A stretch of DNA of 10,406 nucleotides from JBHHYU01 sp046757725 (GTDB lineage: Bacteria > Desulfobacterota > Binatia > UBA9968): assembly GCA_046757725.1 (NCBI GenBank), contig JBHHYU010000100.1, forward strand, positions 1 through 10,406, in the 5' to 3' direction. Shown piece after piece: positions 4,703 through 10,406 of the stretch; position 1 is the first letter of the stretch, and every line of letters begins with the position of its first letter. The notes beneath the pieces are model-generated. The model made no database searches and was not told the DNA's origin. It saw nothing but the letters and a program-made list of their open reading frames with translations. The translations under genes and the position numbers were made by a program.

Positions 4703-7700
4703 ATGGAGCACTCTCATTTCGTACACCTTCATTGCCACACCCAGTACAGCCTCCTAGACGGAGCCAACAAAGTCGGGCCGCTGTTGGAGCGCATCAAGCA
4801 ACTCAAACAGCCGGCAGTTGCCATGACGGATCATGGTAACATGTTCGGGGCCATCGAATTTTACAGAGAGGCTATTCGGCACGGTGTCAAGCCGATCATT
4901 GGCTGTGAGATTTATGTGGCGCCAGCGAGCCGGTTTGAGCGTAAGGGGGTCGATAGGGGAAACAAGGAATATAACAACCACCTTATCCTCCTGGCAATGG
5001 ATAAGGAGGGCTACCGCAATCTGTGCAAGCTAGTAACACTCGGCTTTATGGAGGGTTTTTACTATAAGCCGCGCATCGATAAGGAGCTACTCAAGCAATA
5101 TAACCACGGACTGATCGCCCTGAGCGCATGCTTGCAAGGCGAGGTCGCATCAGCGCTATCCGCCGGGTCGATGGAAAAAGCGCACACTGCTGCTGAGACA
5201 TACGCATCCATCTTTGGAGACCGCTACTATCTTGAGATCCAGGACAACAAGCTCCCGGAGCAAGAAAAAGTCAATCAATTGATCATTGAGCTGGGCAAGG
5301 ATCTCTCGCTTCCCGTCGTTGCGACTAATGACTGTCATTACCGTGAGCGGGATGACGCAGAGGCGCATGATGTGCTCCTTTGTGTTCAAACAGGCAAGAC
5401 CGTGCAGGACGACAACCGCTTGAAGATGTCTACGGATGAACTTTTTGTGAAGTCGGCGGAGCAAATGATGAAGGGTTTCGATCATTATCCGGAGGCGGTC
5501 GAGCGCACGCTGGAAATCAGCCAGAGGTGTAACCTGGAGCTGGAGTTTGGCAAGTATCATTTTCCACACTTTGAGTCTCCTAAAGGGATGAGCCTAGACG
5601 ATTATCTTGACAATCTTGCCCGTAATGGTCTCGCCGAGAGGTTGAAAGACATAGCTGTGGCTTCTAAGGGTCCGGCGGGTAAAGTTCAGAATCCTGAAAA
5701 TACAGATCTGGATTCTCAGATGGGATCAAAGGTCTATGAGGAACGGCTCGAATTCGAACTCGGCGTGATTAAAGGGATGCGATTCTCCGGCTACTTTCTT
5801 ATCGTTGCCGACTTTATTAACTACGCCAAAGACCAAGGTATCCCTGTGGGGCCGGGGAGGGGATCGGCTGCCGGGAGCCTTGTTGCCTATGCGCTCCGGA
5901 TCACGGACCTGGACCCTATTCGTCACGGGCTCCTTTTTGAACGATTTCTCAATCCTCAACGTCGCTCCATGCCTGATATCGATGTGGATTTTTGTATTCG
6001 CGGTAGGGATCAGGTGATCCGGTACGTCAAGGAAAAATATGGGTCGGATAAAGTGGCGCAGATTGCCACATTTGGGACCCTTAAGGCGAAGGCAGCGATC
6101 AAGGATGTGGGGCGTGCTCTGGGGTTTTCCTTTGCTGAGACCGATGCCATCGCGAAACTCATCCCAGCCCCGAAACAGGGGTTTGACCATCCGCTGGCCG
6201 ATGCCCTTAAAATGGAGCCCCGGCTCCAGGGGCTCATGAAAAATGATCAGCGAGTACAAAACCTGATCAATCATGCCCTGCGCCTCGAGGGACTCACGCG
6301 CCACAGCTCAACCCACGCCGCGGGAGTCGTTTTATCCAATCTTCCCCTGGTTGATCATCTTCCTCTCTTTTTGGACAAAGAAGGTGGCGTTGTTACTCAA
6401 TTCGACATGGGGAGTGTGGCGAAAATCGGGCTCATCAAGTTCGATTTTCTCGGTTTAAAAACGCTAACCCTAATCCATGACTGTCTCAAACTCGTTCAGG
6501 TAAGCCAAGGAATCGAGATTGCCCTGAATAAGCTCCCGCTGGACGACAAGAGGACCTATGCACTTTTGTGTTCCGGAAATACCACGGGGGTCTTCCAACT
6601 CGAAAGCACGGGCATTCGAGAGATGACGGTTAAAATAAAACCCAATAATTTTGCGGACTTGGTTGCGATCCTGGCCCTGTTTCGTCCTGGGCCTCTGGAT
6701 AGCGGGATGACTGAGGAATATATCAAGCGTAAGCACGGCAGGGAAAAGATCCGCTATCTCCTTCCTTCCCTGGAAGCTATTCTTAAAGAAACCTATGGGG
6801 TGATCGTCTATCAGGAGCAAGTGATGCAGATCGCACAAGCACTTGCCGGCTACAGCATGGGTGAGGCGGATATCCTGCGCCGCGCTATGGGTAAAAAGGA
6901 CCCGGAGGAAATGGCTAGCCAGAGAGAGCGATTCCTCGACGGGGCGCGAAAGAGCAAAATCAATATAAAGAAGGCCGGTGAGATATTTGATCAGATGGAA
7001 ACCTTTGCCCGTTATGGCTTCAACAAGTCGCATTCGGCCGCCTATGCCTTGGTCTCGTATCAAACCGCCTACCTGAAAGCCCATTATCCGGTGGAGTTTA
7101 TGGCCGCCTTACTGACGTCGGAGATGGGGAATACGGATAAGGTGATCAAGAACCTGGCGGAATGCAGAGAAAAAAAACTCGAGGTCCTCCCACCGGAGGT
7201 CAATGAAAGCCGCGCCGATTTTACGGTGGTAGGGGATAAAATTAGGTTTGGTCTCGCGGCGGTCAAAAACGTGGGCGAAAAGGCGGTAGAGGTTATTCTT
7301 GAAAGCCGCGAAAAGGAAGGAGGCTTCAGGTCTCTATTTGAATTCTGTCGGCGCGTCGACTTAACCGCAGTTAACCGGAGGGTAGTCGAGAGCCTCATCA
7401 AATGTGGCGCCTTTGATTCCACGGGCGTCCCGCGCGCTCGGATGATGGCCGCACTGGACGAAGCCATCAAGGCAGGACAGGCCCATCAGAAAAGATTCCA
7501 GAGCAAGCAGATCGATATCTTTGGTCTATTGGGGAATACCCAAAACAAAGATCCGAATGCAACAAGGCAGGCGATAGGTGGTAAATCCGGCATTGAGACT
7601 ACTGGAGGTGGTGGTTGGGGAGGAAGGTATGGCGATTCCTATCCTGATCTAGAAGAGTGGTCGCCGCAGCAGTTGCTGGCCTTTGAGAAGGAAGCCCTGG

Positions 7701-8341
7701 GGTTTTATATTACGGGTCATCCCCTGGATAAATTTGACGGGGCTCTCAAGAAATTAACCAGTGGAACCATAGTCAGCTTACGAGAAAAGCCTGTCACTGG
7801 GGAGGTCAAAGTGGGTGGTGTCGTTACCGCCCTAAGGCTCAGAAACACAAAAAAAGGGGAGCGTTACGCAAGCTTTCAATTGGAGGACCGAACTGGATTT
7901 ATTGAGGTGATTGTATGGCCTGACGTCTATCGTCGTTGCCGGGAGACTCTGGTTCTAGACGATCCTATTCTCGTGCAAGGGAGACTGGAAATCGGAGAAG
8001 AAAGGGCGCAGCTTATTACCGCAGATGTGAAACCTTTGGCCCAAGCGTCCCGTGAGGCGAGAAAGGTTTCCTCTCCGAAAGTTGACGGAAAGTCAAAAAA
8101 AAACGGAGATGGAGTCCACTTCTTTTTCCACGGTTCTAGAATTACCGCCCAGGAACTGGGTCGGCTTCGTGATGCCTTCGCACAAAATCCCGGCCCTTCC
8201 ACGGTTTTTCTCCATCTTCTGATGTCTCATCGAGCTGAAACCGTCATCGAACTCCCGGCTCGGCTGCGGGTCGCTTCTACCCAGGCGTTGTTAGAGGTAG
8301 TGGAACGACTGTTCGGGGATCGCGTTACCTTTACCCCATAG
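4703..8341 (+). CDS. dnaE: DNA polymerase III subunit alpha
   Basis: DnaE is the replicative polymerase subunit. It has 1212 residues, slightly longer than the E. coli protein. The N-terminal PHP domain starts at FVHLHCHTQYSLLDG, followed by TDHG (42-45), GCE (67-69), NHL (92-94) and NDCHY (209-213), so its metal ligands look complete. The polymerase core has GPGRGSAAGS (383-392), catalytic Asp427 and Asp429 in PDIDVDF, and a third Asp581 in KFDFLGL. A beta-clamp-binding motif QIDIF lies at 936-940, a glycine-rich linker at about 966-975, an OB fold at about 1035-1115 and a short C-terminal domain after a Lys-rich linker with an A9 run. Residues 317-343 form an extra polar linker. ATG 4703 is chosen because the family motif begins five residues later; the frame is open back to TTG 4571, but that extension is not DnaE-like. 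There is no clear ribosome binding site. hflX follows after 4 nt. Confidence 0.97.
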   Translation: MEHSHFVHLHCHTQYSLLDGANKVGPLLERIKQLKQPAVAMTDHGNMFGAIEFYREAIRHGVKPIIGCEIYVAPASRFERKGVDRGNKEYNNHLILLAMDKEGYRNLCKLVTLGFMEGFYYKPRIDKELLKQYNHGLIALSACLQGEVASALSAGSMEKAHTAAETYASIFGDRYYLEIQDNKLPEQEKVNQLIIELGKDLSLPVVATNDCHYRERDDAEAHDVLLCVQTGKTVQDDNRLKMSTDELFVKSAEQMMKGFDHYPEAVERTLEISQRCNLELEFGKYHFPHFESPKGMSLDDYLDNLARNGLAERLKDIAVASKGPAGKVQNPENTDLDSQMGSKVYEERLEFELGVIKGMRFSGYFLIVADFINYAKDQGIPVGPGRGSAAGSLVAYALRITDLDPIRHGLLFERFLNPQRRSMPDIDVDFCIRGRDQVIRYVKEKYGSDKVAQIATFGTLKAKAAIKDVGRALGFSFAETDAIAKLIPAPKQGFDHPLADALKMEPRLQGLMKNDQRVQNLINHALRLEGLTRHSSTHAAGVVLSNLPLVDHLPLFLDKEGGVVTQFDMGSVAKIGLIKFDFLGLKTLTLIHDCLKLVQVSQGIEIALNKLPLDDKRTYALLCSGNTTGVFQLESTGIREMTVKIKPNNFADLVAILALFRPGPLDSGMTEEYIKRKHGREKIRYLLPSLEAILKETYGVIVYQEQVMQIAQALAGYSMGEADILRRAMGKKDPEEMASQRERFLDGARKSKINIKKAGEIFDQMETFARYGFNKSHSAAYALVSYQTAYLKAHYPVEFMAALLTSEMGNTDKVIKNLAECREKKLEVLPPEVNESRADFTVVGDKIRFGLAAVKNVGEKAVEVILESREKEGGFRSLFEFCRRVDLTAVNRRVVESLIKCGAFDSTGVPRARMMAALDEAIKAGQAHQKRFQSKQIDIFGLLGNTQNKDPNATRQAIGGKSGIETTGGGGWGGRYGDSYPDLEEWSPQQLLAFEKEALGFYITGHPLDKFDGALKKLTSGTIVSLREKPVTGEVKVGGVVTALRLRNTKKGERYASFQLEDRTGFIEVIVWPDVYRRCRETLVLDDPILVQGRLEIGEERAQLITADVKPLAQASREARKVSSPKVDGKSKKNGDGVHFFFHGSRITAQELGRLRDAFAQNPGPSTVFLHLLMSHRAETVIELPARLRVASTQALLEVVERLFGDRVTFTP

Positions 8342-8345
8342 GAAT

Positions 8346-9647
8346 TTGAAGCGAGATCATTCCCATCAGTGCCAATTCCAAGAACGAGCTATTCTGGTCG
8401 GCGTGGAGTTGCCTTCCCGGTCGGATCAGGTGCCATTGGAATACAGTTTGGATGAGTTGGAAAAACTGACTCACAGCGCTGGGGCGAAGGTTCTGGGGAG
8501 ATTTGAGCAGCGTCTGAGGCGAGTGAACTCAAGTACTTTAATCGGCCAGGGAAAGGTTGAGGAGATTCAAGAGACTCTTGGTGAAATGAGGCCGGATCTG
8601 GTTATTTTTGATGGGGATCTAAGCCCGGCCCAACAGCGCAATTTAGAATCCGCCTTTCAGGTCAGGGTTGTTGATCGGAGTCAACTGATCCTTGACATCT
8701 TTGCACAGAGGGCACAGAGCAACGAGGGCAAGATCCAGGTGGAGTTGGCTCAACTAGAATACCTTCTTCCCCGCTTGACCCGGCGGTGGGTCCATCTCTC
8801 TCGACTCGGTGGGGGCATTGGAACCCGTGGCCCAGGAGAAACCCAGTTAGAAGTAGATCGGAGAAGACTACGGGAGAGAATCGGGAATTTGAAGCGTCGC
8901 CTAGCAACAGTGGAAAAGACTCGTACCCTCCAGCGTCAGGTGCGAAGTGAAGTGCCTTTTGCTACGGTCGCGCTGGTCGGGTATACCAACTCTGGCAAAT
9001 CGACGTTGATGAATACCTTCACTCAGGCCGGTGTCTTGGTGGAGGACAAGCTGTTTGCCACGCTGGATCCCACGGTTCGATCTCTTCGGCTCCCCAATGG
9101 AGATAAGGTTATGGTAGTTGACACCGTAGGATTTATTAACAAGATTCCTCACTCTCTCATTGAGGCGTTCAAGGGTACTTTGGAGGAGGTTAGAGGAGCG
9201 GATCTGCTCCTTCATCTTGTGGATATGACGGATCCACTTTGTGAGGAGCAGATCGAGGTCATTGAAACTGTCCTCAGAGAAATTGGTGCGGGCGAGATTC
9301 CACATCTCATGGTGCCTAACAAAATAGACCTCGCTCCAGCGGTGCCTATTCAGAAGCTGCAAAGGAACACATCACGCGAGGTGTGCCCTGTTTCGGCGGC
9401 GACCGGCCTAGGAATCGATCATCTCCTGGCAACGATTGGAAAGATTCTTGATCAGGATAAAGAGTGGACGCGCTTCTGTTTCTCTTCCTCGCAAGGGTAC
9501 CTGCTCTCTCTTTTGCGTGGGCAGGGTCGAATTCTAGAGGAGAAATATCAGGAAGGCAGCGTACATGTGACGGCGCTAGTTACGAGGAAACTGGCGGGTC
9601 AAATGAGGAAACAATTAAGAAAGAACAGCCCCTCGCGAGAGTCCTGA
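8346..9647 (+). CDS. hflX: GTPase HflX
   Basis: HflX is a GTPase of the TRAFAC class that binds the 50S subunit and, in studied bacteria, splits stalled or hibernating 70S ribosomes after stress. The 433-residue length is usual. The N-terminal nucleotide-binding HflX domain has STLIGQGKVEEI (63-74). A helical linker has the family signature GGGIGTRGPGETQLEVDRR (155-173). The G domain shows G1 GYTNSGKST (212-220), G2 Thr243 in DPTVR, G3 DTVGF (259-263), G4 NKID (325-328) and G5 SA (350-351). The C-terminal part (about 370-433) is basic at its end. The proposed start is TTG 8346, 4 nt after the dnaE stop, with only GGAA nearby. A GTG at codon 18 or 20 is possible but would remove residues just before the conserved domain. 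The gene is probably read from the dnaE transcript by coupling. Confidence 0.95.
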   Translation: MKRDHSHQCQFQERAILVGVELPSRSDQVPLEYSLDELEKLTHSAGAKVLGRFEQRLRRVNSSTLIGQGKVEEIQETLGEMRPDLVIFDGDLSPAQQRNLESAFQVRVVDRSQLILDIFAQRAQSNEGKIQVELAQLEYLLPRLTRRWVHLSRLGGGIGTRGPGETQLEVDRRRLRERIGNLKRRLATVEKTRTLQRQVRSEVPFATVALVGYTNSGKSTLMNTFTQAGVLVEDKLFATLDPTVRSLRLPNGDKVMVVDTVGFINKIPHSLIEAFKGTLEEVRGADLLLHLVDMTDPLCEEQIEVIETVLREIGAGEIPHLMVPNKIDLAPAVPIQKLQRNTSREVCPVSAATGLGIDHLLATIGKILDQDKEWTRFCFSSSQGYLLSLLRGQGRILEEKYQEGSVHVTALVTRKLAGQMRKQLRKNSPSRES

Positions 9648-9657
9648 CCGTCTCCGT

Positions 9658-10224
9658 ATGCTGAACCTACCTAATTGTCTAACATTAATTCGCATCCTGG
9701 CGATCCCGCTTTTCTTGGTTCTTCTCTCTTCCCATCTCTACCTCGACGCACTGATTGTTTTTGTTCTTGGCAGTTTGACCGACGTCTTGGACGGGGCAGT
9801 GGCACGCATGACAAACCAGCAGACCCCTCTAGGGGCCTATCTCGATCCATTGGCTGACAAGTTACTCGTTATAAGTTCTTTTGTAATGCTTGGCCTGATT
9901 AGTGTGATTCCTCCTTGGTTGGCGGTTCTCGTAGTAAGCCGGGACATCATCATTCTGTTCGGCTATGGAATGCTTTATTTGCTTGTTGAGGAACGTTTAA
10001 AAGCTCGACCTAGTTTCATAGGTAAGCTCAATACCTTTTTCCAGCTTGTGACAGTCGGCACAGTACTGGCTCTTCTATATGACCCGCATTTTGTGCCCGT
10101 GTGGTTGAAGGACTGGCTGATCTATATTACCGGTGTTACGACCGTCATCTCGGGCTTTCAGTACATTTATCGGGGTTTGATGTGGCTCCAAAATAGGGCG
10201 ACTAGTCTGAGTCGGATAAGTTGA
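9658..10224 (+). CDS. pgsA: CDP-alcohol phosphatidyltransferase, PgsA-like
   Basis: This 188-residue inner-membrane enzyme transfers a phosphatidyl group from CDP-diacylglycerol to an alcohol. The complete catalytic signature D-x2-D-G-x2-A-R-x8-G-x3-D-x3-D is present: Asp42, Asp45, Gly46, Ala49, Arg50, Gly59, Asp63, Asp67. The start NLPNCLTLIRI is typical of PgsA. Hydrophobic helices lie at about 8-24, 28-41, 68-108, 124-142 and 153-173. The likely substrate is glycerol-3-phosphate, giving phosphatidylglycerol phosphate. However, the segment SRDIIILFGYGML (94-106) lacks the REIIISALRE form I expect of classical PgsA, so a CMP-forming cardiolipin synthase or another branch is possible. ATG 9658 is the only sensible start. 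It lies 10 nt after hflX and lacks a clear ribosome binding site, so coupling to hflX is likely. Confidence 0.9.
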   Translation: MLNLPNCLTLIRILAIPLFLVLLSSHLYLDALIVFVLGSLTDVLDGAVARMTNQQTPLGAYLDPLADKLLVISSFVMLGLISVIPPWLAVLVVSRDIIILFGYGMLYLLVEERLKARPSFIGKLNTFFQLVTVGTVLALLYDPHFVPVWLKDWLIYITGVTTVISGFQYIYRGLMWLQNRATSLSRIS

Positions 10225-10249
10225 CAGGGAATGGAAAAATTGATAGAAA
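10221..10249 (+). promoter_or_regulatory. Candidate promoter for tRNA-Val
   Basis: A perfect TTGACA (10221-10226) overlaps the stop of the phosphatidyltransferase gene. It is followed after 17 nt by TAGAAA (10244-10249), which matches TATAAT at four positions. Transcription would start near 10256 and give a precursor with about 75 nt before the tRNA. A second pair, TTGCAA (10260-10265) and TAAAAT (10287-10292), has a 21-nt spacer and is too widely spaced. No terminator separates the upstream gene from the tRNA, so readthrough is also likely. Confidence 0.4.
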
Positions 10250-10331
10250 AATCAAATGCTTGCAAGGCTCTGCGTGGATTGTTCGCTAAAATTCCGGGGA
10301 AGACGAAGAACTCCGAAATTCTGGAAACTGA

Positions 10332-10406
10332 AGGCACGTAGCTCAGTGGGAGAGCGCTTCCTTGACACGGAAGAGGTCGGCGGTTCAATCCCGCCCGTGC
10401 CTACCA
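10332..10406 (+). tRNA. tRNA-Val(GAC)
   Basis: A complete 75-nt cloverleaf folds by eye. The acceptor AGGCACG pairs with CGTGCCT, the D stem is GCTC/GAGC, the anticodon stem is CTTCC/GGAAG with loop TTGACAC, the variable loop is AGGTC, and the T stem is GGCGG/CCGCC with loop TTCAATC. Discriminator A and an encoded CCA follow. Anticodon GAC at loop positions 34-36 assigns valine and reads GUC and GUU codons. The CCA is the last three bases of the window, so downstream sequence, such as further tRNAs, a terminator or an integrated element, cannot be judged. Confidence 0.97.

Noticed and set aside
5651..5731. Foreign insertion (intein or similar) in dnaE
   Set aside because: The extra segment is only about 27 residues, polar and linker-like, with no splicing motifs. 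Length variation there is expected.
5726..7084. Long antisense frames (192 and 204 codons) inside dnaE
   Set aside because: They lie opposite the conserved polymerase core, have no ribosome binding site or familiar motif, and reflect codon bias of dnaE.
10266..10331. Terminator between the phosphatidyltransferase gene and tRNA-Val
   Set aside because: The AATTCCGG/CCGAAATT dyad is imperfect, widely spaced and has no T-tract.

Overview
The window is a bacterial chromosomal housekeeping segment. It carries six confident protein genes and one tRNA: guaB (IMP dehydrogenase), guaA (GMP synthase), a DUF4126 membrane protein on the opposite strand, dnaE (DNA polymerase III alpha), hflX (ribosome-associated GTPase), a CDP-alcohol phosphatidyltransferase of the PgsA type, and tRNA-Val(GAC) with an encoded CCA. 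I see no phage genes, insertion sequence, CRISPR array or defence system. The base composition is balanced and gene order is compact. The phylum cannot be fixed by eye. The gene set and protein style would suit a Gram-negative lineage such as Nitrospirota, Methylomirabilota (NC10) or Desulfobacterota, but that is inference.

Layout. Positions 1-485 hold no confident gene. They contain a short AATTC repeat, a possible 25-codon hydrophobic ORF, a hairpin followed by a perfect 12-bp palindrome, and then a good sigma70-type promoter (369-397). A strong intrinsic terminator (432-462) follows, ending 23 nt before the guaB start codon. guaB and guaA overlap by 4 nt and make XMP and then GMP from IMP. 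Because the promoter lies upstream of the terminator and there is no room for another promoter between terminator and guaB, the guaBA operon looks attenuated. This is the most interesting regulatory observation here.

The DUF4126 gene (3494-4132, minus) runs convergently towards guaA with only 12 nt between the two stops. Its 5' side faces a 570-nt non-coding stretch containing several small hairpins and palindromes. dnaE then starts at 4703 and is followed closely by hflX (4-nt gap), the phosphatidyltransferase gene (10-nt gap) and, after about 107 nt with a plausible promoter, tRNA-Val, whose CCA is the last base of the window. dnaE-hflX-pgsA is probably one transcription unit, perhaps reading into the tRNA.

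Points worth a second look are the guaB leader (terminator, dyad in the promoter spacer, overlapping leader ORF), a glycine in GuaA where class I glutamine amidotransferases normally have the Gln of G-x-C-x-G-x-Q, an apparently complete metal-ligand set in the PHP domain of DnaE, and an A9 run in dnaE containing an in-frame A-AAA-AAC heptamer. No wholly new system is visible.
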